Assembly: GCA_038141425.1 (NCBI GenBank)
Contig: JAYQIC010000001.1
Span: 124,001-188,000, forward strand
Length of the DNA: 64,000 bases
Direction: 5' to 3'
Source of the DNA: UBA7985 sp038141425
Lineage (GTDB): Bacteria; Pseudomonadota; Alphaproteobacteria; UBA7985
The notes beneath the pieces were generated by a model. That model did not search any database. It had not been told where the DNA came from and was given only the letters and a program-made list of their open reading frames with translations. Below, in pieces: positions 39,345 through 47,619 of the stretch. The position numbers and the translations under genes were made by a program. Within the stretch, counting starts at the first letter, position 1. Every line of letters starts with the position of its first letter.

Positions 39345-40330
39345 TTAGTTCCCGCTCAGGCTCCGCCCACCGGTGACCAGACGCGCGGGTACCTTGACGA
39401 AGATTTCCACCCGGCGGTTCCCCTGCGAGGTCATGCCGTTGACCTCGGCCCAGACCAGGCGCAGATCGCCGAACCACTCCAGCTGGATTTTCTCCGCTGG
39501 TACCCCCATGGACACCAGCGTATCGCGCACGCGCTCGGCCCGCTGCCGGGAGATCGCCATGTGCTGGTCGCGGTGGGCCTGGGTCCGGGTGAAGCGATAG
39601 CCGTTGGTGTGGCCGTGCAGAATGATGTTCTGGTCCAGCCGCACGGCGATATCGGCGATGGGCCGGAGAATGGCCAGCTCACGCTCGCCCAGATCGCTGG
39701 AATCCGGGCCAAAGTAGACGATCGCCACCGGATCACCGACCGTGGTGTCGTAGAACAGGGCGCCGAGGTTGGCCGGCTGGGACTGCGGCCCGGCGACGAC
39801 CTCGACTTCCGGCGGGCTTTCGAGGATTTCGCGCATCGCCTGCTGCTCGGCCATCAGCGCCAGTTGCTCGGCGCGGCGGCGTTCGAACTCGGCAGCGGCT
39901 TCCTGCCGGGCCTGCAGCGCTTCGGCCTGCCGGGCGCGGGCGGCCGCATCCTGTGCAATCTGCTCTTCGATGCCGAAGAAGGCATCGGCCTGCGCCTGAC
40001 GGTCGGTCAGCGCGGTCAGGACATCGGGGCTCAGCGCCAGGTCGGTGAACTCGGTCGCGCGCGCGCGTCGGTCTGGATCTCGCGCGGGGGCAGCACCGGC
40101 GCGTTCAGCAGGCTGTCGAAGTCGACCGCCAGCACCGGCGACTGATCGGGCTGGGCCTGAAACGCGTTGTACTGCTGGACCAGCGACCGGGGGACCGAGT
40201 TGGAGCGCGGCTTGTCTTCAGGGATCGAGGCAAGGTCGGGGTAGGCCTCGGTGTACAGCACCTCGTCGTCCCGGCCGGGGCGCTCGCCACAGGCTGCCAG
40301 ACCGAGCAGGAGCCCCAGCCCGTGCAGCAC
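39345..40330 (-). CDS. OmpA-family lipoprotein with coiled coil, one frameshift
   Basis: ATG 40330 opens a short signal with lipobox GLAAC. A middle region rich in Ala, Gln, Glu and Arg (ARARQAEALQARQEAAAEFE) predicts a coiled coil. The C-terminal OmpA/MotB peptidoglycan-binding domain has VYFGPDSSDLGERE, ILHGHTNGYRF, HMAISRQRAERVRDTLVSMG and GNRRVEIFV. The frame slips near 40050. It probably links the outer membrane to the cell wall. It lies downstream of argC on the same strand. Confidence 0.8.
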
Positions 40331-40465
40331 GACTGCCCCGTTTGACCCAGCGCTGCAGGGTGATGCCAGAAACCATGCCCGTGACTACGTCCATACGTCC
40401 AATTCAATCCGCTCGTAGTGCTCAACCAAGATGGCAGAAATGAGTCACTGCCACCGACTCTCGTT

Positions 40466-41515
40466 TTAGGGAAAAGCCGTGACCAGGTGAAGGCCCGCCT
40501 GCTCCTCCAGCCCGAAAGCGAGGTTAAAATTCTGCAACGCCTGCCCCGACGAGCCCTTGGTCAGGTTGTCGATGGCCGAGAGCAGGATGAACCCGCCCTC
40601 GCGCCGGTCGGCGACGAGATCGGTCAGCACCCGGTTGGTGCCGCGCACAGCCCGGGTGGCGACGGCCCCGGGCGCAGCGGCGCGGTGGACGAAGGTCTCG
40701 CGCGCGGCAAAGTCGTCGAGCACGGCCTGCGCCTGCGCAATCCCGACCCCGTCGGCGAGGTCGCCGTAGATGGTCGACAGAATACCGCGGTTCATGGGCA
40801 CCAGATGCGGGGTGAAGGTCGCCCGCACCGCCTCGCCCGCCCGGGCCGACAGCTCCTGATCCAGCTCGGCCGTATGCCGGTGCGCGGCAACACCGTAGGC
40901 GTGGAAGCCCTCGGACACCTCCGAATGGCTCAGCGCCTCGCTGCCCTTGCGCCCGGCCCCGCTGGTCCCCGACTTCGAGTCAGCGATGATCCTTGAGGGG
41001 TCGATCATCCCCGCTTCCTGCAGCGCCAGCAGCGGCACCAGAATGCTGGTGGGATAGCACCCGGGACAGGCGATAATTGGCGCGTTGCGGATCTCTTCGC
41101 GATAGTGCTCGGTCAGCCCGTAGACCGCCTCGGGCTGCAGCGCCGGGGCGAAGTGCTCGCCGTACCAGCTCTCGTAGGCGCTGACATCGCGCAGGCGGAA
41201 GTCGGCGCTCAGGTCGATCAGCTGCAGGTCCGGCGCCGCGGCGCGCAGGCGCACGGCAACCTTCTGCGTGGTCGCGTGGGGCAGGCACAGAAAGGCGGCG
41301 TCCAGCCCGCGCAGGCTGACATCATCGATGTGCACCAGATCGGGCAGCCCAACGCCGGCCAGGTGCGGGTAGACCGCGTCAATCGGCTGGCCCGCCTTGC
41401 TCTCTCCAGTCAGCACGGCAATCTCGACCACCGGGTGGCCGAGCATCAGGCGGATGGCCTCCGCCCCGGTGTAGCCGGACGCCCCGAATATCGCGACCTT
41501 CAGTTTCTGGGACAC
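40466..41515 (-). CDS. argC: N-acetyl-gamma-glutamyl-phosphate reductase
   Basis: An intact 349-residue ArgC for arginine synthesis. VAIFGASGYTGAEAIRL binds NADPH, the active cysteine is in IIACPGCYPTSILVPL, and DSKSGTSGAGRKG and PHLVPMNRGILSTIY are typical. Start GTG 41515 (MSQKLKVAIF) is preferred to ATG 41575. In alphaproteobacteria argC usually follows rplM-rpsI directly; here proteorhodopsin, a small membrane protein and an AhpD-like gene lie between. Confidence 0.93.
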   Translation of the reverse strand: MSQKLKVAIFGASGYTGAEAIRLMLGHPVVEIAVLTGESKAGQPIDAVYPHLAGVGLPDLVHIDDVSLRGLDAAFLCLPHATTQKVAVRLRAAAPDLQLIDLSADFRLRDVSAYESWYGEHFAPALQPEAVYGLTEHYREEIRNAPIIACPGCYPTSILVPLLALQEAGMIDPSRIIADSKSGTSGAGRKGSEALSHSEVSEGFHAYGVAAHRHTAELDQELSARAGEAVRATFTPHLVPMNRGILSTIYGDLADGVGIAQAQAVLDDFAARETFVHRAAAPGAVATRAVRGTNRVLTDLVADRREGGFILLSAIDNLTKGSSGQALQNFNLAFGLEEQAGLHLVTAFP

Positions 41516-41666
41516 AAATCGCCTCCACGGTTGACCCCACCTCGATCCGCCAAGGCTAGCCAGTCTTGCCCGCAACGGCCAGCCCGGCCTGCGCAGGTCT
41601 GGCTCTGAGCCTCAGCATCCACCCTCGCCAGTGGGGCGCCGAGCCGCCGGCGGCCGGCAGCCGACA

Positions 41667-41702
41667 TAAAAAAGCCTGGCTGCGCCGAAGCGAGCCAGGC
41701 TT
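41667..41702 (-). terminator. Rho-independent terminator after proteorhodopsin
   Basis: On the minus strand aagcctggct pairs with agccaggctt around a cgcttcggcgc loop and is followed by a T-run, 31 bp after the proteorhodopsin stop. It should separate proteorhodopsin from argC. Confidence 0.9.
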
Positions 41703-41732
41703 GATTGTTCGGACGAATGTCCGCGTTGGGCC

Positions 41733-42446
41733 TTAGGCCTTGCCGCGGCTCTCGTCGGAGGTCGCAGCCGCCCAGATAACCAGACCGAAGGCAATCTTGT
41801 TGACGAAGTCAGCAAGGTTGTAGATCAGGTTCAGGGTGCCGTCGCCGGACATCATGCCCGCGTAGCCCAGGATGTAACCCAGTGGGTAGATTGCCCAACC
41901 AACGGTCACGATCCAACGCATAGCGTTAAAGGCCATCTTCGACGAAGCGGTGCCTTGCTCAGCGTTGATCTTGGATGCCTCACCCGCGAAGATTTCGTAG
42001 ATGATGTACAGCCAGGCCGCGGTGCCGATGATGAAGCCACCCCACAGCAGAGCGCCGTTGGACGGGTTCACTTCGCCGAGGTAACCGGCGACCAGCATAA
42101 CGACAGCAGCGATCAGCAGACGCCAGAACAGCGACGCACCGACCACGGCGATCGCCGCGAGGATCAGATAGAATTCAACAATCTGCAGCGGAACGGTCAG
42201 CAACCAGTCCACGTAGCGGAAGACAGTTGGGCTCTCACCCGTGTCTGCCCAGACGCCGCGCATGTAGAAGTAGTGCAGCGCAGCAATACCGGTCACCATG
42301 GCGGCGACGGTCAGGGACGTCTTCCACTTGCCGACGGCGCGATCACGCTCGACGTAGAAGAAGTAAGTTGCAGCGAGCATCGCTGCGGAAATAATCCAAA
42401 AGGATACCCCAACGTAGTCGTTCGGGTTCAAGCCTCCATTTTCCAC
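41733..42446 (-). CDS. Proteorhodopsin, blue-absorbing type proton pump
   Basis: A 237-residue seven-helix microbial rhodopsin. Helix C reads RYVDWLLTVPLQIVEFYL: Asp80 is the proton acceptor (D97 in the reference numbering), Thr84, Glu91 the donor (E108), giving the DTE pattern of outward proton pumps. Gln88 is at the spectral tuning site (L/Q105), predicting blue absorption. His58 pairs with the acceptor, and helix G has Asp213 and Lys217 (DFVNKIAF) for retinal. Start is GTG 42446 with AGGAGG at ideal spacing. No retinal genes (blh, crt) are in the window. Confidence 0.96.
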   Translation of the reverse strand: MENGGLNPNDYVGVSFWIISAAMLAATYFFYVERDRAVGKWKTSLTVAAMVTGIAALHYFYMRGVWADTGESPTVFRYVDWLLTVPLQIVEFYLILAAIAVVGASLFWRLLIAAVVMLVAGYLGEVNPSNGALLWGGFIIGTAAWLYIIYEIFAGEASKINAEQGTASSKMAFNAMRWIVTVGWAIYPLGYILGYAGMMSGDGTLNLIYNLADFVNKIAFGLVIWAAATSDESRGKA

Positions 42447-42829
42447 GATTATGCCTCCTCAAGAAAAATGAACAGACCGTAACCTGTTCGAAAATCCTCC
42501 GAAGGCAAGCACAACCTGCACGAATTGGCGGGTTCGGTGCATTTCGGTCAAAAAAGCAGCACAAGTGCGGTATTTTACACCATATTGAGACTTTTTTTTA
42601 ATTTTCAGCAGAATCTTATATGCAGAAAAATGAATGCTTAACCCATGATTTCAAAGGATTTTCGGGCTGAAACCGGCGTCTGCCGTGCCTGCGGGATTCG
42701 CATAAGGCCAGCAAAACGGCCGTCACCCGGTGGGGGCAACGGCCGCTTGCAATTGTCAAAGAAGACGTGTCCGGCGTGCCGGACCGGGACGACCGGAACC
42801 CGGCCCTCCCTCACTCACTCAGGATAGGA
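42447..42829 (-). promoter_or_regulatory. Long leader/promoter region of proteorhodopsin
   Basis: The 383-bp gap is A/T-rich near 42560-42660, in contrast to its surroundings, and includes taaaatac- and tataagat-like sequences on the minus strand that could be -10 elements. Near the small-protein end lie the stem tgtccggc/gccggac(a) at 42767-42783 and acggccg repeats at 42717-42750 without T-runs. Proteorhodopsin therefore probably has its own promoter. Confidence 0.45.
42454..42459 (-). promoter_or_regulatory. Perfect AGGAGG ribosome-binding site of proteorhodopsin
   Basis: AGGAGG lies 7 bp before the GTG start and fixes it; it is the strongest Shine-Dalgarno site noticed in the window and suggests high expression. 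Confidence 0.85.
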
Positions 42830-43066
42830 TTATTTGTTGCTCCAGATCAGCCAGAGCACCCATACGGCCAGCAGGCCGACGAGGCCGCTCGAGCCCAGCG
42901 AGTCAACAACGTTTGTGACGTTCGAAATGACGCTCACGCCCTCAGGCATGAACGGCACGGAACCCAGGCCGAGAAGCTCAGCCACAATGGTCAGGGCAAG
43001 CAGGCTGACGCCAAGCTCGGCCAGACGACCAACCCAGTTCCGAACGGTACCGATAATGTCCATCAT
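42830..43066 (-). CDS. Small two-helix membrane protein upstream of proteorhodopsin
   Basis: A 78-residue protein with two hydrophobic segments (about 16-38, GVSLLALTIVAELLGLG, and 57-76, GLVGLLAVWVLWLIW) joined by a loop with SVISNVTNVVDSLGSSG. ATG 43066 is preceded by AGGAG. It lies 383 bp before proteorhodopsin on the same strand, inside the segment that interrupts the rpsI-argC neighbourhood. I do not recognise a family. A partner of the rhodopsin membrane system is possible but unsupported beyond position. Confidence 0.7.
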   Translation of the reverse strand: MMDIIGTVRNWVGRLAELGVSLLALTIVAELLGLGSVPFMPEGVSVISNVTNVVDSLGSSGLVGLLAVWVLWLIWSNK

Positions 43067-43592
43067 GATCTCCTATACGTTACATGACAGACGCATAATG
43101 CACCCCCACACAAACCGATCAAGAAAAGCCCTTAATTTTGGTAGAATTATCTCGCTTTGGGCCTGAATTGACACGTTTCTGCGTCTTTTTGCGACATTTA
43201 TAGTGTTTTCGCGCTGTTTTCCGCGCCTGTTCCCTTTTGGTTGGCCTTCACCCCACGGGAGAATGTGCCGCCCGATGGGAACGAAAGGGCAATATTTAGC
43301 ACCCCTGCCCTTGCACCCCAGGCCCTACCCCAACCATCAACTGCTGAATGGTGCGGCGAGTATGCGGCTGAACGATTAATGCTCGTAGAACTGGAACGAA
43401 CGATGTGCCTTACGTCGGCTGTAGCTCTGGGTCAAAATGGCTTAACGCGCTGGAGAAGGCGCCAGGGTCAGGGGGTTGCTGAAGGGACACGCTTCAGAGC
43501 CCGTGGAGTGCCCAAAAGGTGGGCATGGAGACATGCGGTCGGTCTGGCCTATAATTCAGTGACGCCAGAACCCAAACCCGGAGCCAAGCACC
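43067..43592. other. Intergenic region containing an rpsI-tail remnant
   Basis: This 526-bp region holds the promoter of the small membrane protein at its left side (A/T-rich, 43090-43200), the rpsI 3'-end copy at 43376-43423, and the start region of the AhpD-like gene on the right. No intact gene was found. Confidence 0.6.
43376..43423 (-). repeat. Diverged copy of the rpsI 3' end
   Basis: Read on the minus strand it encodes YSRRKAHRSFQFYEH and a stop, against YGRRKARRSFQFSKR in rpsI: 10 of 15 residues and 38 of 48 bases match 44176-44223, in the same orientation. Many differences are synonymous or third-position. The upstream part of rpsI is not present. Confidence 0.85.
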
Positions 43593-44005
43593 ATGTCCGT
43601 CGTTCATCTCGTCACCGACGCTGAGGCCGAAGCGAACCCCGCGATCAAGGCGGTGTTCGACGACATCCGCGCCACCCGCAAGTCCGACTTCGTCAACAAC
43701 ATTTGGCGCGCGCTCGCCGCCGTCGACCCCGCCGGGCTGCAGCGCACGTGGGCGGGGTGAAGAGCCTGATGGCCGTCCCCGGTGCGCTCGACCAGAAAAC
43801 GCGGGAGATGATCTACATCGCCGTGTCGGCGGCCAACAGCTGTGAGTACTGCGTGCACTCCCACACCGCCGCCGCACGGGCGCAGGGCCTGACCGCGGCG
43901 GAGCACAGCGAGCTGCTGCAGATCATCGCCCTCGCCGCCTCCACCAACCACCTCGCCAACGCCATGCAGGTGCCGGTCGATCCGGAATTTCAGACCCCGG
44001 ACTAG
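43593..44005 (+). CDS. AhpD/carboxymuconolactone decarboxylase-like protein, one frameshift
   Basis: An alkylhydroperoxidase-like protein of about 137 residues. The CMD-domain redox motif NSCEYCVHSHTAAAR (CxxCxxxH type) is intact, with MIYIAVSAAN before it. The N-terminus (MSVVHLVTDAEAEANPAIK) is in another frame, slipping near 43755. ATG 43593. It is the only plus-strand gene between rpsI and argC and is bounded on both sides by rpsI-tail copies, so it may be cargo of an inserted cassette. Role: probable thiol-dependent peroxidase or antioxidant. Confidence 0.8.
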
Positions 44006-44078
44006 CACCCTCCGCCCTATGAAGGGCTCCTGACTGTACCTGCGTTGCTGCTGAACCTTCCACCTTGCACCCGCGCAC

Positions 44079-44117
44079 AAAAAAACGGGCCGTTGGTCTT
44101 CACAACCAACAGCCCGC
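44079..44117 (-). terminator. Rho-independent terminator of the rplM-rpsI operon
   Basis: On the minus strand cgggctgttggt pairs with accaacggcccg and is followed by seven T residues, 59 bp after rpsI. It implies that the operon now ends here and does not read into argC. Confidence 0.88.
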
Positions 44118-44175
44118 TTGTCTGAAAACACGCCGCAGCGCGCGTCCCGTGCCGGAGAATATCCGGCGGCGCATT

Positions 44176-44670
44176 CTAGCGCTTGGAGAACTGGAACGAG
44201 CGACGTGCCTTCCGGCGGCCGTACTTCTTCCGCTCCACCTTCCGCGAATCCCGCGTCAGGAAGCCAACCTTCTTCAGGGCCGGCCGCAGCTCGGGCTCAT
44301 AGAGGCTCAGCGCGCGGGAGATGCCGTGGCGCACAGCCCCAGCCTGCCCCGACAGGCCGCCGCCCTTGACGGTCGCCATCACGTCGAACTGGCCCAGACG
44401 ATCGGTCACCTGGAACGGCTGGTGCAGCAGCATCTGCAGCACCGGACGGGCGAAGTACTGGTCGATCGGGCGGCCGTTGATCATCACAACGCCGGAGCCG
44501 GGCTTGACCCAGACCCGCGCCGCGGACTCTTTCCGGCGGCCGGTGGCGTAGGAGCGGCCGAACTCGTCGCGGACCGGCTCGTAGGTCGGTGCAGCGGGCT
44601 GGGCCTCGGGCGCAGCACCCTCAGCCGACAGCTGGTCGAGGTCTGCGAGGTTTTGAACGGTATCATTCAT
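44176..44670 (-). CDS. rpsI: 30S ribosomal protein S9
   Basis: A 164-residue uS9. The N-terminal extension of about 35 Ala/Glu/Pro-rich residues is typical of alphaproteobacteria; the core GRRKESAARVWVKPGSG, GRPIDQYFARP, TVKGGGLSGQAGAVRHGI and the tail GRRKARRSFQFSKR that reaches the ribosomal P-site are complete. It follows rplM by 17 bp. The 48 bp of its 3' end recur at 43376-43423. Confidence 0.97.
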   Translation of the reverse strand: MNDTVQNLADLDQLSAEGAAPEAQPAAPTYEPVRDEFGRSYATGRRKESAARVWVKPGSGVVMINGRPIDQYFARPVLQMLLHQPFQVTDRLGQFDVMATVKGGGLSGQAGAVRHGISRALSLYEPELRPALKKVGFLTRDSRKVERKKYGRRKARRSFQFSKR

Positions 44671-44687
44671 CTTCTGTGTTCCTCAGC

Positions 44688-45146
44688 CTAGCGCACGTTC
44701 TTGGGGTTTTCGGCGCCGAAGTCATAGACGCGCGGGCTCTGCGCTTCCTGCTTGTGCTCCGGACCGGCGTAGACGCGCAGGTTCTTCATCTGCTGACGGC
44801 CCAGCGGACCGCGCGGGATCATGCGCTCGATCGCCTTGGTCAGCACCCGCTCGGGGTAGTCACCGTCGAGGATCTGGTTCGCCGTACGCTCCTTGATCCC
44901 GCCGGGGTGGCCGGTGTGCCAGTAGTAGGTTTTGGTATCGCGCTTGTTGCCGGTCAGGCGGACCTTCTCGGCGTTGATGATCACGACATTGTCGCCGCAA
45001 TCCATGTGCGGGGTGTAGGTCGCCTTGTGCTTGCCGCGCAGGATGTTGGCCACGCGGGAGGCCAGGCGGCCCAGGACGACACCATCGGCATCGATCAGGA
45101 TCCATTCCTTCTTGATGTCTTTTGGCGTAGCGGAAAATGACTTCAT
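44688..45146 (-). CDS. rplM: 50S ribosomal protein L13
   Basis: A 152-residue uL13 with WILIDADGVVLGRLAS, YTPHMDCGDNVVIINAEKVR, YYWHTGHPGGIKERT and MIPRGPLGRQQMKNLRVY. Start ATG 45146 gives the standard length; the open frame to 45572 upstream is a shadow. A leader of about 160 bp lies upstream, as expected for a ribosomal operon promoter. First gene of rplM-rpsI. Confidence 0.97.
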   Translation of the reverse strand: MKSFSATPKDIKKEWILIDADGVVLGRLASRVANILRGKHKATYTPHMDCGDNVVIINAEKVRLTGNKRDTKTYYWHTGHPGGIKERTANQILDGDYPERVLTKAIERMIPRGPLGRQQMKNLRVYAGPEHKQEAQSPRVYDFGAENPKNVR

Positions 45147-45306
45147 GGTCAGACCCGTTTCCCTCAGAGGTGTTGGACAGACGGACATCCCTCCGTGCCA
45201 GCGGCGGGGCCGTTTCAATGTCGCCGGTTTTAACAAGAAGTTTTGGGACATCAAGCAGAAAAAGGCGCGGAAAATCAGTGTGTTGTAAGATTGGTATAAT
45301 AGTACC

Positions 45307-46372
45307 CTATATTCTGGGCTGCGCGGAAGCGCTCGCGGGGCGGCTGGGGGCGTCGCTGGAGGCCGTTGGCAGCCACATGGGCGTGCGCAGCGCCGTATGG
45401 CCAACCGCCGATCGCCGCGCGAACTCCTGGCACAAGCCCCTGAAACCATGGGATTCTTCAGCCTGCAGCACCGCCTGCAACGCCGCGTCGAGGGCCGCCT
45501 CGTCCCCGCCCCGCTGGCTATAGCGGTTCGCGGGTTGCCGGGAAGCTCAAGCGTGATCAGGCGCTCAGCCATGCCTCTGGCGGTGAGCTGGTTCAGCGCC
45601 GACTGGCCCTGCCGGTCCCACAGCGCGGCATTATCCGCGCGGTTCGGGCGGGCGCGGGTGGACGCAGGGCGCGGGCGCGGGCGGGGCGAAGTTGAGCGAC
45701 AGGATCAGCAGGCTGCCGGCGCGCTGGTACAGCTGCCGCCCGAGCAGGCTGGCGAGGCTCACCGGGTCGCGGGCGAACGCCCCGCCCCCGGCCACCTCGA
45801 AACCCAGACGGCTGCGCGCCTGCACCGCGGCGGGGCCGGTGGCGGGATGGCGCAGCGCCGCGCGCAGGATGTCGTGGCCGCGAAAATCGTGGCGCCCTCG
45901 CCCTCGCCCGCGCGGGGATACAGCCCTGCGCCTTCCAGCTGCGGAACAGGAAGGGACGGGTCTGCGCGGTGTCGAACACGGGCACGGCGAGGTCAGTGAC
46001 GGCGGCGCACAGCTCGGCCTGCGCCAGCGGGCTGGCGGCTGTGGTCAGGAATGGCTCAGCCGTCTTCCCCAACCCGAAGGCCAGCCCGAATGGGGCGCGG
46101 CGCGGCCTGCACAGACCATCGGCAAGCAACGCTGCGGCGGCCTCGGCCGATGTCGGACAGCGCGGCTGCTGGTCCGACGTCGGTTGCGCGAGACCGAGCA
46201 GCAGCGCCAGCAGCCCCGACGCCCTCCCGACGATCAGGTGGAACAACGCGCTCACCGGCTGACCCGTGCGCCGCTCCAGCACGGCGAGCACCCGCGCGCT
46301 GAGCGCGACGGTCGCCGGATCACCGGAGATGGACAGGATGCGTGCAGGCGGCGCGGTGGCAGACTTGGACAT
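45307..46372 (-). CDS. Patatin-like protein lacking all catalytic motifs, frameshifted
   Basis: ATG 46372 opens a protein of about 350 residues. RILSISG..VLAVLERRTGQPVSALFHLIVG matches the patatin fold, but the oxyanion loop DGGGIRG is replaced by SGDPATV, the nucleophile elbow GTSTGG by GRASG, and the catalytic DGG by AGG in FEVAGGGAFARDP. The rest of the fold (DTAQTRPFLFRSWKAQG, LLILSL) is kept. Frameshifts near 45880, 45640 and 45540 are assumed; the end at TAG 45307 is an estimate. It appears to be a pseudoenzyme or a decaying gene. It follows the STAS gene by 160 bp. Confidence 0.65.
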
Positions 46373-46532
46373 GACCCTCGTCCGGTCAGCGTGGAAAACT
46401 TATTGCGCCCGAAACTGCCATTTGCAGCAGACGCCGGCGCCCTGCCCCTGACCTACAAATGTCGTGCCGGGACGCGGGACCGGGGCGTTGGTCGAGGCAG
46501 GCGTGCCGGGGGCCACGTGGACGGAGGAGGGG

Positions 46533-46961
46533 CTAAGGCCCAGACGATTTGGCGGCGCGCGCCAGCGCCACCGACAGACTGGGGGCCATATCGAGCAGGG
46601 TGTCGAAGCCGGTGACGTTGAGGATGTCGGCCACCATCTCGTTGGGCGCGGCGAAGATCAGGCTGGACCGACCGCGCGCCAGTCCGGCCAGTTGCGCCAT
46701 GACCCGCAGCCCGGCCAAGGACACGGTTGCGACCCCGCCGAGGTCGACGATCACCGCCTTGCCGCCATTAACCAGCGGCAGCAGGCGGTCTTCGAAAACA
46801 GCGCTGGTGGCGCGGTTGATGTTGCCTCTGGGCCGGAGCACGTGATGTCCGCCGACCGCTTCTTCGGTCATGCTCAGCGGGCCGAGTGGGCGCCGTCCGG
46901 GGCTGGCTGCGTCGTTGTCTGCCGGGGGTGGACCGCCATTTCTGCTGTCGCCGTCGATCAT
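46533..46961 (-). CDS. STAS-domain anti-sigma factor antagonist
   Basis: A 142-residue protein with a disordered Gly/Pro-rich N-terminus and a STAS domain: LRPRGNINRATSAVFEDRL, KAVIVDLGGVATVSLAGLRVM (the serine that is phosphorylated in SpoIIAA/RsbV proteins lies here) and RSSLIFAAPNEMVADIL. ATG 46961 overlaps the stop of the upstream HATPase gene as ATGA, the usual coupled layout of partner-switching pairs. No sigma factor or PP2C phosphatase is nearby. Confidence 0.8.
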   Translation of the reverse strand: MIDGDSRNGGPPPADNDAASPGRRPLGPLSMTEEAVGGHHVLRPRGNINRATSAVFEDRLLPLVNGGKAVIVDLGGVATVSLAGLRVMAQLAGLARGRSSLIFAAPNEMVADILNVTGFDTLLDMAPSLSVALARAAKSSGP

Positions 46962-47404
46962 GCCTGAACCTGCAGGCTCAGGCGGTAGCAGCCTTGGCTG
47001 CGCCGGTAGCGCAGACTGCGGCACAGGTGGCGTAGCAGGCGCAGGCCCTGCCCCAAACCCGGGTTAAGACTTGGATTGCTGCAAGCCCCACCGGGACCGT
47101 CACCCGCGTGGGGTCGAACCCCGGCCCCCAATCCTCGACCCGGGCGAAAATTGCGCCTGCCTCTGCCCTGGCGTCCCTGCCGGTTGCCTCGCCCGAGACC
47201 GCAACCACCACCCAGACCGGGCCACGCCCGCCGGTATCGCGATATCCGTGCTCAATGATGTTGCTGATCCATTCGTCCAGCCCGACCTGCAGCGCGCCCT
47301 GCGCACGCGTTGGCCAGCGATAATGCGCGCAGCGCTTCGAGACGGCGGTTCAACCCCGCCAACCCGGCCGCCGCGTCGTGCATTGTGAGATCGAAGAGGA
47401 CCAT
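46958..47404 (-). CDS. RsbW/SpoIIAB-like histidine-kinase-type ATPase (anti-sigma), two frameshifts
   Basis: About 149 residues of the GHKL ATPase fold. The N-box is DEWISNIIEHGYR, the G1 box VEDWGPGFDP, the G2 region GQGLRLLRHLCRSLRYRR. Frameshifts near 47295 and 47060 are compensating. ATG 47404 is chosen from the hydrophobic first strand. It should phosphorylate the adjacent STAS protein and hold a sigma factor or another target; the target is not in the window. Confidence 0.7.
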
Positions 47405-47619
47405 AACCTTCTAGCCGGACTGCCAATCGCAACGGGAGACTAAACCTTTATGCAATCAAGTGCATTTATTTTCGCACTTTCCGATCAAAGACATAAAGGC
47501 CCGCCTCCCCGTGCCTGAGGCAGCAAGGATCGGACCCGACGGGGCCGTTTGGGGGATGAAAGGCAGGGGTGAGAGTGGCCCAGGGGATCGGGGTCGGTGG
47601 ATCGGGGGTCGGGCTTGGG

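Noticed and set aside
40331..42829. Retinal biosynthesis genes next to proteorhodopsin
   Set aside because: Neighbours are argC and a two-helix protein; no Blh, CrtE, CrtB, CrtI or CrtY similarity was found anywhere in the window.
45147..45306. Defined ribosomal-protein autoregulatory leader before rplM
   Set aside because: A ggtataatagtacc near-palindrome and A/T-rich patches are present, but no structure I could assign with confidence.
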